The translations under genes and the position numbers were made by a program. From Nocardia caishijiensis NBRC 108228 (GTDB lineage Bacteria > Actinomycetota > Actinomycetes > Mycobacteriales > Mycobacteriaceae), in contig NZ_BDBE01000030.1 of the NCBI RefSeq assembly GCF_001612825.1, positions 372,001 to 436,000 of the forward strand: 64,000 nt of DNA. Direction: 5' to 3'. Below, piece after piece: positions 9,789-19,266 of this stretch (position 1 is its first letter; each line of letters opens with the position of its first letter). The notes under the pieces are model-generated. The model had not been told where the DNA came from. It was given only the letters and a program-made list of their open reading frames with translations, and did no database searches.

Positions 9789-10088
9789 TCAGAACTTCAG
9801 CAGGTTGGCGGCGTCGACCGAGGTCGACCGGCGGGCACGGAAGATCGTCATGATGATCGCCAGGCCGACCACGACCTCGGCGGCGGCGACGACCATGGTG
9901 AAGAAGGCGATCACCTGACCGTCGAGGTCGCTGTGCAGTCTGGCGAAGGTGACGAAGGCCAGGTTGACCGCGTTGAGCATGAGTTCCACGCACATGAAGA
10001 CCACGATCGCGTTGCGCCGCAACAGGACTCCGGCGGCGCCGATGGTGAACAACAGCGCGGACAGGAACAGGTAGTTCTGGGGGTTCAC
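9789..10088 (-). CDS. nuoK: NADH-quinone oxidoreductase subunit K
   Basis: A 99-residue protein with three transmembrane helices, the usual NuoK length. The GTG start overlaps the nuoJ stop (GTGA). The second helix carries the acidic residue in FMCVELMLNAVNL, corresponding to the conserved Glu of NuoK needed for proton transfer; a further Glu lies in AAAEVVVGLAI. Located between nuoJ and nuoL as in nearly all nuo operons. Confidence 0.96.
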   Translation of the reverse strand: MNPQNYLFLSALLFTIGAAGVLLRRNAIVVFMCVELMLNAVNLAFVTFARLHSDLDGQVIAFFTMVVAAAEVVVGLAIIMTIFRARRSTSVDAANLLKF

Positions 10089-10900
10089 CGCTTGCCTTCC
10101 TCGTCGGCCGTCGGGTTGTCGCCGCGTGCCGCACCCGCCGCCAGGAAAAGCGCTTCCTCGTGGGCACGGGTACGGCGGTGGCGCAGGATCGTGCTCACCG
10201 AGTGTTCGGCGTAGGAGCCGTCGGGCAGCAGGGCCGGGCTGTCGACGGCGTTGTGCCTGGCGAAGACGCCCGGTGTCGGCTGCGGGGTGGCACGTTCACC
10301 GCCGGTACGGAAACGGTCACGTGACATCTCGCGCTGACCGCGTCGTGGCGTGAAGTGTTCGCGGTGGGCCAGCACCATGGCACCGATGGTCGCGGTGATG
10401 AGCAGGGCGCCGGTGAGTTCGAATGCCCAGACGTAGCGCAGGAAGATCAGCTCGGCGAGCTCGGCGATCACATCGCGGTCATCGAAGCCGTTGCCCGCGA
10501 AGCGAGTTCCGTCGCCGCCCAGCGCCGAACCGATACCGCCGATGAGCAGGAACCCGAAGCCGACACCGACTATCGCCGCCGCGATGCGTTGCCCGCGTAG
10601 GGTTTCGCGCAGTGATTCGGCCGAGTCGACACCGACGAGCATCAACACGAACAGGAACAGCATCATCACCGCGCCCGTGTACACCACGATCTGCACGACG
10701 CCGAGGAACAGGGCGTCCTGGGCGATGTAGAGCACGGCGAGCGCGATCATGGTGGCGGCCAGGCACAGTGCCGAGTGCACGGCCTTGGCCGCGGTCACCA
10801 TGCCGAGCGCGCCGAGTACCGCGATCGGGGCGAGCACCCAGAACAGGACGGCTTCCCCGGTGGAGGTGGCGGCGATGTCGGCGGCCAGCAGGGTGCTCAT
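10085..10900 (-). CDS. nuoJ: NADH-quinone oxidoreductase subunit J
   Basis: A 271-residue membrane subunit with five predicted helices in the first 180 residues (for example VVQIVVYTGAVMMLFLFVLML, the conserved third helix with the pi-bulge region of complex I). It is longer than the approximately 170-200 residues of many NuoJ. The extra C-terminal 85 residues are hydrophilic and Arg-rich, similar to the extended tails I associate with actinobacterial NuoJ. The ATG overlaps the nuoHI stop by 4 bp and the stop overlaps the nuoK start. Confidence 0.95.
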   Translation of the reverse strand: MSTLLAADIAATSTGEAVLFWVLAPIAVLGALGMVTAAKAVHSALCLAATMIALAVLYIAQDALFLGVVQIVVYTGAVMMLFLFVLMLVGVDSAESLRETLRGQRIAAAIVGVGFGFLLIGGIGSALGGDGTRFAGNGFDDRDVIAELAELIFLRYVWAFELTGALLITATIGAMVLAHREHFTPRRGQREMSRDRFRTGGERATPQPTPGVFARHNAVDSPALLPDGSYAEHSVSTILRHRRTRAHEEALFLAAGAARGDNPTADEEGKR

Positions 10901-11433
10901 CGCAGGACCTCCTGTTCGGTCGGTGCGGGTCCGACCCGGCCGAGGTAGTAGTCGGCGGCGTCGGTGCCCGGCGCCATCGCGTGTGGGGGCGCGACCATGC
11001 CGGGCTCCATCGGTGCCAGCAGCCGGTCCTTTTCGTAGATGAGGTCAGCGCGGTTGTCGTCGGTGAGCTCGTATTCGTTGGTCATGGTGAGAGCCCGGGT
11101 GGGGCAGGCCTCGATGCAGAGTCCGCAGCCGATGCAGCGCAGGTAGTTGATCTGGTACACGCGCCCGTAGCGTTCACCGGGGGAGAAGCGTTCGTCCTCG
11201 GTGTTGTCGCCGCCCTCGACGAAGATGGCGTCGGCCGGGCACGCCCAGGCACACAGTTCGCAGCCGATGCATTTCTCGAGTCCGTCGGCGTAGCGGTTGA
11301 GTTGGTGGCGGCCGTGATAGCGCGGTGCGGTCGGGACCTTCTGCTCCGGGTAGAACTCGGTGTTGGCCTTCTTGAACATGGTCGCCCCGGTGACGGCGAA
11401 CCCGGCGAAGGGGTCGAGCAGACCGATCCGCGG
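10897..11433 (-). other. nuoI: NuoI-like ferredoxin portion of the NuoH-NuoI frame
   Basis: This marks the part of the fused gene homologous to NuoI (about 178 residues, the normal NuoI size). It carries eight cysteines in two CxxCxxCxxxCP motifs for clusters N6a and N6b, which pass electrons from the NuoG chain to NuoB and quinone. If an internal start is used in the cell, this would be a separate subunit; the sequence itself shows no stop between the two parts. Confidence 0.8.
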
Positions 11434-12684
11434 TTCGGCGTCGGCGGTGCGCGGCGGAATCGGTGGTGTCGGGAAGCCGAGGAACACCGATGAGGTGGTG
11501 GGTTCCTCCGGCAGCGGCGGCAGCCCCTTCTTGCGGCCCGCTCGCACGAACATGCCGATCAGCCAGGCGGTGAGAACGATGCCGACTCCGACCAGGATGG
11601 GCGTCTGCCCGGGGATCCCTTCGACGTCGAGCACCCGCGCACCGGCCACGACCATCACCCACACCAGTGAGGTGGGGATGAGCAGCTTCCAGCCGAGGTT
11701 CATGAACTGGTCGTAGCGCAGACGGGGCAGGGTGCCACGCAACCAGACGAAGACGAACAGGAACGTCCACACTTTGGCGGTGAACCACAGCACCGGCCAC
11801 CACCCGGAGTTGGCGCCCTCCCACAGGCTGATCGGGAACGGCGCCCGCCATCCGCCGAGGAACAGGGTGGTGGCGAGCGCGGAAACCGTTGCCATGTTGA
11901 CGTATTCGGCGAGCATGAACATCGCGAACTTCAGCGAGGAGTACTCGGTGTGGAAACCACCGACGAGCTCGCCTTCGGCCTCGGGCAGGTCGAACGGTGC
12001 CCGGTTGGTCTCGCCGACCATCGCCACGCAGTAGATCAGGAACGACGGCAGCAACAGGAAGACGTACCAGGTACCCTCCTGAGCGGTGACGATGCCGGAG
12101 GTAGCCATGGTGCCCGAGAGCAGGAACACCGTGGCGAAGGTGAGCGCCATCGCGATCTCGTAGGAGATCACCTGCGCGGTCGAACGCAACCCGCCGAGCA
12201 GCGGATACGTCGAGTTCGACGACCAACCGGCCAGCACGATGCCGTACACCCCGATGGAGGTGATGGCCAGGATGTAGAGCACTCCGACGGGCATGTCGGT
12301 GAGTTGCAGCGCGGTGCGGGTGCCGAAGAACGACACCTCCGGACCGAACGGGATGACCGCGAACGCCATGAACGCCGGGATCACCGAGATGATCGGCGCG
12401 AGCACGTAGATCGGTTTGTCGACGATGGCGGGGATGATGTCTTCCTTGAGCGCCATCTTCACACCGTCGGCGATCGACTGGAACATGCCGCCCGGGCCGA
12501 CCCGGTTGGGGCCGACCCGCATCTGCATCCAGGCCACGACCTTGCGTTCGGCGTATACCGCGACCAGCGGAATCAGCATCAGGTAGACGAACACCGCCAG
12601 CGCTTTGACCACGACCAGCCACAGTGGGTCGGTGCCGAAGACCGGCCCAGCCTCGGCCGCGAGGAGTAGCACACGATCACTCAT
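10897..12684 (-). CDS. nuoH: Fused NADH-quinone oxidoreductase subunits H and I
   Basis: One 595-residue frame holds both NuoH and NuoI. Residues 1 to about 417 are NuoH: the quinone-site membrane subunit, with AERKVVAWMQMRVGPNRVGP, ALKEDIIP, GETNRAPFDLPEAEGELVGG and a last helix ending in positively charged RAGRKKG. About 35 Pro-rich residues (PPLPEEPTTSS, FPTPPIPP) form the NuoH tail. Without any stop the frame continues as NuoI: LLDPFAGFAVTGATMFKK, then two 8Fe-ferredoxin motifs CIGCELCAWACP (near residue 472) and CIGCGLCIEACP (near 517). A positive-inside last helix would place the C-terminus in the cytoplasm, where NuoI docks, so the fusion is topologically possible. No convincing internal start with a ribosome site was found; a GTG with GGAGGA 15 bases upstream is the only candidate. 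The ATG overlaps the nuoG stop by 8 bp. Confidence 0.9.
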   Translation of the reverse strand: MSDRVLLLAAEAGPVFGTDPLWLVVVKALAVFVYLMLIPLVAVYAERKVVAWMQMRVGPNRVGPGGMFQSIADGVKMALKEDIIPAIVDKPIYVLAPIISVIPAFMAFAVIPFGPEVSFFGTRTALQLTDMPVGVLYILAITSIGVYGIVLAGWSSNSTYPLLGGLRSTAQVISYEIAMALTFATVFLLSGTMATSGIVTAQEGTWYVFLLLPSFLIYCVAMVGETNRAPFDLPEAEGELVGGFHTEYSSLKFAMFMLAEYVNMATVSALATTLFLGGWRAPFPISLWEGANSGWWPVLWFTAKVWTFLFVFVWLRGTLPRLRYDQFMNLGWKLLIPTSLVWVMVVAGARVLDVEGIPGQTPILVGVGIVLTAWLIGMFVRAGRKKGLPPLPEEPTTSSVFLGFPTPPIPPRTADAEPRIGLLDPFAGFAVTGATMFKKANTEFYPEQKVPTAPRYHGRHQLNRYADGLEKCIGCELCAWACPADAIFVEGGDNTEDERFSPGERYGRVYQINYLRCIGCGLCIEACPTRALTMTNEYELTDDNRADLIYEKDRLLAPMEPGMVAPPHAMAPGTDAADYYLGRVGPAPTEQEVLR

Positions 12685-15136
12685 GACGGTGTTCCTTCAT
12701 CCTGTCGTCGGCGCGGCGCAGGCGCACCACGGCGCCGGGCGTCACACCGAGGGTGGTACCGACCGTGCAGCCGGGGGAGTGCAGCGGCAGCCACACGACC
12801 CGATCGGGCAGGTCGGTGATCATCAGCGGCACGGTGATCTCGCCGTGGTCGGTGGCGACGATGATGTGGTCGGCGTCGTCGGCTTCGATCTCGGCGGCGG
12901 TGGCGGCCGAGAGCCGGGCGACCGGTGGGCGCGCGACACCGGCGAGGTTGGGTTCGCCGTCCTGGAGGCGACCGGCGTCGAGCAGCATCCGCCACCCGGC
13001 GAGCACCGCCGTGCCGGGGCCCGGCTGGGGCCTGGTCTGACCGGAGCGAACCGGTGCCGTGACCGGTTCGCCGGTCCAGGCGCCGAGCGCGTCGAGTTCG
13101 GCCCGGGCCGCGGCGGCGTCGGGGAGCGCGATCGGGATGCCCATTTCGGCGGCGAGGGAATGCAGCACGCGCAGGTCCGACAGGGGTGCGGCGACGCGGC
13201 GGGTGGTGTCGAGTGGCGCGGCCGTGAACGGCCGCGGCCTGCCTTCCCAGGTGCGGAAGGTCCCCGTCTTCTCGACGACGGTGGCGACGGGGAACACGAC
13301 GTCGGCGCGTTCGGTGACGCTGCTGTGGCGTTGTTCGAGGCTGACCACGAACCGGGCGGTGTCGATCGCGGCCAGCGCGGCGGCCGGATCGGGCAGGTCG
13401 GCGGGGTCGACGCCACCGATCACCAGGGCACCGAACTGGGCCGCACCCGCGAGGATCGCCGCGGTGTCCCGCCCGGGCCCGGCGGGCAGTTCAGGGCTCT
13501 GCCAGCGATGGCGAACCTGCTGGCGCGCCGTGGGATCGATGACGGGCCTGCCACCGGGCAGCAGACTCGGCAGGGCCCCGGCTTCGAGGGCGCCGCGCTC
13601 ACCGGCCCGGCGTGGTACCCAGGCCAGGGCTGCGCCGGTGGTTTCGGCCAACCGGACCACCGCCGACAATGCGCCAGGGCTGCCCGCGAGTCGTTCGCCC
13701 GCCATCACGACCGCGCCGGGGGTGCGCAGCAGGTTCATCAGTTCGGCCGCGTCCGACGATGTTTCGGCGCGCACCGCATCGAGAACCTCTGCTTCGGCGC
13801 CCGGCGGAGTCTGGATCAGCGCCCCGGCGAGACGTTCGAGCCCACGCGAGGCGAACGGCGCCGACGACACCACCCGCAGGCCTCGGGTGCGGACCGCTTT
13901 GCGCAGGCGCAGGTAGACGATCGGTGATTCCTCTTCGGGCTCGAAACCGACCAGCAGCACGACGGGGGCCTTGCTCAACGCGGCGTAGTCCACGTCGAAT
14001 CCGCGCCCGGCGACGCACGCGGCGAGGAACTGCTCCTCCTCCTCGGAGTGCACCCTGGCGCGGAAGTCGATGTCGTTGGTCGACAGCACCATTCGGGCGA
14101 ACTTGCTGTAGGCGTAGGCCTCTTCCTCCGTGACGCGCCCACCGACGAGCACACCGGCGTTGCCGATCGCGGCGTGCAAGCCGGTCGCGGCGGCGGCGAG
14201 GGCCTGGGGCCAGGAGGCGGGGGCGAGCACGCCGTCCCAACCGCGTACGAGGGGGGTGGTGAGGCGGTCGCGTTCGGTGGTGTAGGCGAAGGCCCAGCGG
14301 CCTTTGTCGCAGTTCCATTCCTCGTTGACCTGCGGGTCGTCACCGGCCAGGCGGCGCAGCACCTTCCCGCGTCGGTGGTCGGTGCGTTGGGCGCAGCCCG
14401 ACGCGCAGTGCTCGCACACACTGGGTGTGGAGACCAGGTCGAAGGGGCGGGCACGGAACCGGTAGGAGGTGCCGGTGAGCGCGCCGACCGGGCAGATCTG
14501 CACCGTGTTGCCGGAGAAGTAGGAGTCGAGCGGTTCGGCCTGGGCGATGCCGACCTGTTGCAGCGCACCGCGATCCATCAGTTCGATGAACGGGTCACCG
14601 GCCACCTGCTGGGAGAACCGGGTGCATCGGGCGCAGAGCACGCACCGTTCCCGGTCGAGCAGCACCGCCGAGGACAGTGGAATGGGTTTCGGGTAGGTGC
14701 GTTTCTCTCCCTCGAAGCGGGATTCGGCGCTGCCGGTGGACATGGCCTGGTTCTGCAAGGGGCATTCGCCGCCCTTGTCGCACACCGGGCAGTCGAGCGG
14801 ATGGTTGATGAGCAGCAGTTCCATCACCCCGCGCTGGGCCTTCTCGGCGATCGGCGAGCTGAGCTGGGTCCGCACCACCATGCCGTCGGTGACCGGGATC
14901 GTGCAGGAGGCCACGGGCTTTCGCTGGCCTTCGACCTCCACGATGCACTGCCGACAGGCGCCGACGGGATCGAGCAGGGGATGGTCGCAGAAGCGGGGGA
15001 TCTGCACACCGATCAGTTCGGCGGCACGGATCACCAGGGTGCCCGCGGGGACCTGGATGGTGGTGTCGTCGATGGTGACGCTCACCAGGTCGGCGGGCAT
15101 CACGCCGGAGTTGTTGCCGGGTGCGATCGCTGTCAT
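12677..15136 (-). CDS. nuoG: NADH-quinone oxidoreductase subunit G
   Basis: The large iron-sulfur subunit of the peripheral arm, 819 residues. The N-terminal 2Fe-2S ferredoxin domain has CDHPLLDPVGACRQC; next come CPVCDKGGECPLQ and the ferredoxin-type CVLCARC segment. CEHCASGC with a later Cys in EEWNCDKGRW suggests that the distant N7 cluster is retained. The rest is a molybdopterin-oxidoreductase-like fold used structurally. Its start overlaps the nuoF stop (ATGA) and its end overlaps nuoH by 8 bp. Confidence 0.96.
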   Translation of the reverse strand: MTAIAPGNNSGVMPADLVSVTIDDTTIQVPAGTLVIRAAELIGVQIPRFCDHPLLDPVGACRQCIVEVEGQRKPVASCTIPVTDGMVVRTQLSSPIAEKAQRGVMELLLINHPLDCPVCDKGGECPLQNQAMSTGSAESRFEGEKRTYPKPIPLSSAVLLDRERCVLCARCTRFSQQVAGDPFIELMDRGALQQVGIAQAEPLDSYFSGNTVQICPVGALTGTSYRFRARPFDLVSTPSVCEHCASGCAQRTDHRRGKVLRRLAGDDPQVNEEWNCDKGRWAFAYTTERDRLTTPLVRGWDGVLAPASWPQALAAAATGLHAAIGNAGVLVGGRVTEEEAYAYSKFARMVLSTNDIDFRARVHSEEEEQFLAACVAGRGFDVDYAALSKAPVVLLVGFEPEEESPIVYLRLRKAVRTRGLRVVSSAPFASRGLERLAGALIQTPPGAEAEVLDAVRAETSSDAAELMNLLRTPGAVVMAGERLAGSPGALSAVVRLAETTGAALAWVPRRAGERGALEAGALPSLLPGGRPVIDPTARQQVRHRWQSPELPAGPGRDTAAILAGAAQFGALVIGGVDPADLPDPAAALAAIDTARFVVSLEQRHSSVTERADVVFPVATVVEKTGTFRTWEGRPRPFTAAPLDTTRRVAAPLSDLRVLHSLAAEMGIPIALPDAAAARAELDALGAWTGEPVTAPVRSGQTRPQPGPGTAVLAGWRMLLDAGRLQDGEPNLAGVARPPVARLSAATAAEIEADDADHIIVATDHGEITVPLMITDLPDRVVWLPLHSPGCTVGTTLGVTPGAVVRLRRADDRMKEHRHE

Positions 15137-16455
15137 CGGGTCGCCTTTCCTGAGGCCCAGGCCGTGGCGCGGGCCGGGTCGAACGGGCAGCCGCCGCGAC
15201 GCTGATGCTCGAGGTATTCCTCGCGGAAGTACTTCAGTGAGGAGAAGATCGGGCTGGCCGCGCCGTCACCGAGGGCGCAGAACGATTTGCCGTTGATGTT
15301 GTCGGCGATGTCGGCGAGTTTGTCGAGGTCGGCTTCGGTGCCCTGACCGGCTTCGAGGCGCTGCAGCAGTTGCACCAACCAGTAGGTGCCTTCGCGGCAC
15401 GGTGTGCATTTGCCACAGGATTCGTGGGCGTAGAACTCCGTCCAGCGCAGTACCGCGCGCACCACACAGGTGGTGTCGTCGAAGATCTGCAATGCCTTGG
15501 TGCCAAGCATGGACCCGGCGGCCGCGACACCTTCGTAGTCGAGGGCGATGTCGAGATGGTCGGCGGTGAACAGGGGCGTCGAGGAACCGCCCGGTGTCCA
15601 GAACTTCAGGGTGTGCCCGGGGCGCACACCTCCGGCGTAGCCGAGCAGTTCGCGCAAGGTGATGCCGAGCGGTGCCTCGTACTGGCCGGGCCGGGCGACG
15701 TGCCCCGACAGCGAGTAGAGGGTGAAGCCGGGCGATTTCTCGCTGCCCATCGACCGGAACCAATCCGTGCCGTTGCGCAGGATCGATGGCACCGACGCGA
15801 TGGATTCCACGTTGTTGACCACCGTCGGGCAGGCGTAGAGACCGGCGACGGCCGGAAACGGTGGCCGCAGGCGCGGCTGACCACGACGTCCCTCCAGGGA
15901 GTCGAGCAGGGCGGTTTCCTCACCGCAGATGTAGGCACCCGCACCGGCGTGCACGATCAGTTCCAGGTCGAATCCGGAGCCGAGGATGTCGTTGCCGAGG
16001 AACCCCGCCGTGTAGGCCTCGGCGACGGCGGCCTGCAGTCGGCGCAGCACCGGTACCACTTCACCACGCACATAGATGAAGGCGGTGTTCGCGCGGATCG
16101 CGTAAGCGGCGATCACCACCCCTTCGATCAGCGTGTGCGGGGTGGCCAGCATGAGCGGAATGTCTTTGCAGGTGCCGGGCTCGGATTCGTCGGCGTTGAC
16201 GACGAGGTAGTGCGGCGTGGTCGTGCCGTCGGGGCCGGGGCCCTGTGGGATGAACGACCATTTCATCCCGGTGGGGAAGCCCGCACCGCCGCGCCCGCGT
16301 AGGCCCGCGTCCTTGACGGTCTGGATGACGTCGTCGGGTCGCATCCGCAGCGCGGCCCGCAGACCTTCGTATCCGCCTGTCCTGGAATAGGTGTCGAGCG
16401 TCCAGGACCTCGGACTATCCCAGTGTCGGCTCAGTACGGGGGTGAGTGTGGTCAT
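15133..16455 (-). CDS. nuoF: NADH-quinone oxidoreductase subunit F
   Basis: The NADH- and FMN-binding subunit, 440 residues, normal length. GLRGRGGAGFPTGMKWSF is the Gly-rich NADH/FMN site, GAGAYICGEETALLDSLEG the FMN-contact segment, and ESCGKCTPCREG with a later Cys in KSFCALGDGA bind the N3 4Fe-4S cluster. Electrons enter complex I here and pass to NuoE and NuoG. The start overlaps the nuoE stop and the stop overlaps the nuoG start, each by 4 bp. Confidence 0.97.
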   Translation of the reverse strand: MTTLTPVLSRHWDSPRSWTLDTYSRTGGYEGLRAALRMRPDDVIQTVKDAGLRGRGGAGFPTGMKWSFIPQGPGPDGTTTPHYLVVNADESEPGTCKDIPLMLATPHTLIEGVVIAAYAIRANTAFIYVRGEVVPVLRRLQAAVAEAYTAGFLGNDILGSGFDLELIVHAGAGAYICGEETALLDSLEGRRGQPRLRPPFPAVAGLYACPTVVNNVESIASVPSILRNGTDWFRSMGSEKSPGFTLYSLSGHVARPGQYEAPLGITLRELLGYAGGVRPGHTLKFWTPGGSSTPLFTADHLDIALDYEGVAAAGSMLGTKALQIFDDTTCVVRAVLRWTEFYAHESCGKCTPCREGTYWLVQLLQRLEAGQGTEADLDKLADIADNINGKSFCALGDGAASPIFSSLKYFREEYLEHQRRGGCPFDPARATAWASGKATR

Positions 16456-17201
16456 CGCATACCCTCGCCGTCTCCGGAGTCCGCTGCCGGGATGCCGGTT
16501 TCAGGGGCTGAGGCCGCCTCGTCGGCGACGCGCAATCCCGCCAGCGTCGGCTCGCCGGGCACGCCTTCGAGGACGCCCGGTCGTTCGTCGGGGAAACCAG
16601 CGAGGATTCGCGCGGTCTCGCGGAACGTGCACAGCGGGGCGCCGCGACTGGGCCGCACCTGATGACCGGCACGCAGCGCGTCGGTGATCTCGATGGCCGA
16701 TTCGGGGGTCTGATTGTCGAAGAACTCCCAGTTCACCATCATCACCGGCGCGTAGTCGCAGGCCGCGTTGCATTCGATGTGCTCGAGGGTGACGGCGCCG
16801 TCGGGGGTGGTCTGACCATGGCCGATCCCCAGATGTTGTTGCAGCGCTTCGTAGATCGCGTCACCGCCGAGTACCGCGCACAGTGTGTTGGTGCACACGC
16901 CCACGTGGTAGTCACCGGTGGGGGTACGGCGGTACATCGAATAGAAGGTGGCCACGGCGGTGACCTCGGCGCCGGTGAGCCCCAATTGCTCGGCGCAGAA
17001 GTCGATCCCGGTGCCGGTAACATATCCGTCCTCGGCTTGCACCAGATGCAACAGTGGCAGCAGGGCCGAACGCGGATGCGGGTAGCGAGCGATGATGTCC
17101 TTGGCGTCGAGTTCGAGACGCTGGCGAATATGCGGCGGGTACGGCTCCGGCCGGACGGTGAGATTCAGCAGAACCGTTGGGCTCGCGGGCTTGTCGGTCA
17201 T
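16452..17201 (-). CDS. nuoE: NADH-quinone oxidoreductase subunit E
   Basis: The thioredoxin-fold 2Fe-2S subunit, 249 residues from the ATG at 17201. That ATG overlaps the nuoD stop (ATGA) and begins the recognisable N-terminal arm; the longer upstream frame is only antisense-like Arg-rich sequence. The four N1a ligands are CTNTLC and HIECNAACDYAP (Cx4C and Cx3C). The C-terminal 30 residues (ending in DSGDGEGMR) are acidic and variable. The protein pairs with NuoF. Confidence 0.96.
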   Translation of the reverse strand: MTDKPASPTVLLNLTVRPEPYPPHIRQRLELDAKDIIARYPHPRSALLPLLHLVQAEDGYVTGTGIDFCAEQLGLTGAEVTAVATFYSMYRRTPTGDYHVGVCTNTLCAVLGGDAIYEALQQHLGIGHGQTTPDGAVTLEHIECNAACDYAPVMMVNWEFFDNQTPESAIEITDALRAGHQVRPSRGAPLCTFRETARILAGFPDERPGVLEGVPGEPTLAGLRVADEAASAPETGIPAADSGDGEGMR

Positions 17202-18511
17202 CGGTCTACCCCTCCCATGACGGGGTCGATGCTGGCGACGGAGGCGATGACGTCGGCGACCATGCCGCCCTCGCACATCGCGGCGACCGCCTGCAGGTTG
17301 GTGAACGAGGGGTCGCGGTAGTGCACCCGGTAGGGGCGGGTGCTGCCGTCACTGACCATGTGCACGCCCAGTTCGCCGCGTGGCGATTCGACTGCCGAAT
17401 ACACCTGTCCGGCAGGCACTCTGATGCCCTCGGTGACGATCTTGAAGTGGTGGATCAGCGATTCCATGGAGGTGCCCATGATCTTGCCGATGTGTTGGGG
17501 GGAGTTGCCGAGTCCGTCCGGGCCAAGCTTCAGGTCCGCGGGCCAGGCGATCTTCTTGTCGTCGATCATCACCGGGCCGGGGCGCAAGCGGTCGAGGCAC
17601 TGTTCGATGATTTTGAGTGACTCACGCATCTCGGCGACCCGGATCAGGTAACGGCCGTAGCAGTCGCAGCCGGTGGTGGTCGGGATGTCGAACTCGTAGT
17701 TCTCGTACCCGCAGTACGGGTCGGATCTGCGCAGGTCGTGGGGCAGGCCGGTGGCGCGCAGCACCGGGCCGGTGATACCGAGGGCCATGCAGCCGGTGAG
17801 GTCGAGGTAGCCGATGTCCTGGGTGCGCTTCTTCCAGATCGGGTTGGCACTGAGCAGGTGTTCCATATCGCGCAACCGACCCGGCATGATGTCCAGCAGT
17901 TCGCGCACCTTGGTGACGCCGTCGTCGGGCAGGTCCTGGGCGAGGCCGCCGGGGCGGATGAAGGCGTGGTTCATGCGCAGGCCGGTGATGGTTTCGAAGA
18001 CGTCGAGGATGAGTTCGCGTTCGCGGAAACCGAACAGCATCGGGGTGAGCGCGCCCAGTTCCATACCGCCGGTGGCCAATGCGACCAGGTGTGAGGAGAT
18101 GCGGTTGAGTTCCATCAGCAGCACGCGGACCACGGTGGCGCGTTCGGGGATCTGCTCGGTGATGTCGAGCAGTTTCTCCACACCGAGGCAGTACGCGGTC
18201 TCGTTGAAGAACGGGGACAGGTAGTCCATGCGGGTCACGAAGGTGACGCCCTGGGTCCAGGTGCGGAATTCCAGGTTCTTCTCGATGCCGGTGTGCAGGT
18301 AGCCGATGCCGCAGCGGGCCTCGGTGACGGTTTCGCCCTCGATCTCGAGAATCAGGCGGAGCACCCCGTGCGTGGAGGGGTGCTGGGGGCCCATGTTGAC
18401 GACGATGCGTTCCTCACCGGCACCGGCGAGCACCTCGCCGACCTGGTCCCAGTCCTGGCCCGCCACGGTGACGACCCGTGGTTCGTCACGGCGGAAATCG
18501 GTGTCGGTCAT
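17198..18511 (-). CDS. nuoD: NADH-quinone oxidoreductase subunit D
   Basis: The 49-kDa-type subunit that helps form the quinone pocket, 437 residues from the ATG at 18511, which overlaps the nuoC stop by one base (TGATG). Motifs are NMGPQHPSTHGVLRLILEIEG with the quinone-site His, GYLHTGIEK, and the C-terminal ending SIDPVMGGVDR, where the terminal Arg replaces a hydrogenase ligand region. It is a separate gene from nuoC here, unlike the fused nuoCD of E. coli. Confidence 0.97.
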   Translation of the reverse strand: MTDTDFRRDEPRVVTVAGQDWDQVGEVLAGAGEERIVVNMGPQHPSTHGVLRLILEIEGETVTEARCGIGYLHTGIEKNLEFRTWTQGVTFVTRMDYLSPFFNETAYCLGVEKLLDITEQIPERATVVRVLLMELNRISSHLVALATGGMELGALTPMLFGFRERELILDVFETITGLRMNHAFIRPGGLAQDLPDDGVTKVRELLDIMPGRLRDMEHLLSANPIWKKRTQDIGYLDLTGCMALGITGPVLRATGLPHDLRRSDPYCGYENYEFDIPTTTGCDCYGRYLIRVAEMRESLKIIEQCLDRLRPGPVMIDDKKIAWPADLKLGPDGLGNSPQHIGKIMGTSMESLIHHFKIVTEGIRVPAGQVYSAVESPRGELGVHMVSDGSTRPYRVHYRDPSFTNLQAVAAMCEGGMVADVIASVASIDPVMGGVDR

Positions 18512-19266
18512 CAGCTGTAGGTCCTCCGCTCGTCGGGCGGCGGTATCCGCGCGCCCTTGTACTCCACCGGGATCCCGCCGAGCGGGTAGTCCTTGCGCTG
18601 CGGGTGGCCGCGCCAGTCGTCGGGCATGGTGATGCGGGTGAGCGAGGGGTGCCCGTCGAAGAGGATGCCGAAGAAGTCGTAGGTTTCGCGTTCGTGCCAG
18701 TCGACGGTCGGATACACCGGGAACAGTGACGGAATGTGCGGGTCGGCGTCGGGGACCGACACCTCGACGCGCACGCGGCGACTGTGGGTGATCGACATCA
18801 GGTGGTACACGGCGTGCAGTTCGCGGCCGGTTTCGTCGGGGTAGTGCACCCCGCTGACACCGAGGCACAGTTCGAAGCGCAACGAGTTGTCGTCGCGCAG
18901 GGCGCGCGCCACGTCGACGAGGTGCTCGCGGCGCACGTGCAGGGTGAGTTCGCCGCGGAAGACGACGATCTTCTCGATGACGGTGTCGAAGGCGATGACG
19001 CGGTGGGTGAGCGCGGCGCGCAGGGTGCCGACGAAGGCGTCGAACCAGCCGCCGTACGGTGGCGGGGTGCCGCCGGGCAGTACCACCGGGGTGACCAGGC
19101 CGCCGTAGCCGGAGGTGTCGCCGGTGCCGTGCACGCCGAACATGCCCTGGCGGGTGCCGATCACTTCGTCCTCGGCCGGTTTGCGGTGCCTCGGTGCCTC
19201 GGGCGTTTCCTCCGGAATGCCCTGCCCCGCGGTGTCGTCGGTGTTGTCGGGGGAGTCGAAGGTCAT
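18511..19266 (-). CDS. nuoC: NADH-quinone oxidoreductase subunit C
   Basis: The 30-kDa-type subunit, 251 residues from the ATG at 19266, which overlaps the nuoB stop by 4 bp. The C-terminal signature is visible: PTVDWHERETYDFFGILFDGHPSL and DDWRGHPQRKDYPLGG. The N-terminal 70 residues are hydrophilic and Pro/Gly-rich, longer than in E. coli but usual for actinobacterial NuoC. The subunit is part of the peripheral arm next to NuoD. Confidence 0.96.
   Translation of the reverse strand: MTFDSPDNTDDTAGQGIPEETPEAPRHRKPAEDEVIGTRQGMFGVHGTGDTSGYGGLVTPVVLPGGTPPPYGGWFDAFVGTLRAALTHRVIAFDTVIEKIVVFRGELTLHVRREHLVDVARALRDDNSLRFELCLGVSGVHYPDETGRELHAVYHLMSITHSRRVRVEVSVPDADPHIPSLFPVYPTVDWHERETYDFFGILFDGHPSLTRITMPDDWRGHPQRKDYPLGGIPVEYKGARIPPPDERRTYS

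Noticed and set aside
11433..11500. Separate nuoI start inside the fused frame
   Set aside because: The only in-frame candidate GTG has its purine tract 15 bases away and lies within the NuoH Pro-rich tail; I kept a fused call but note the alternative.
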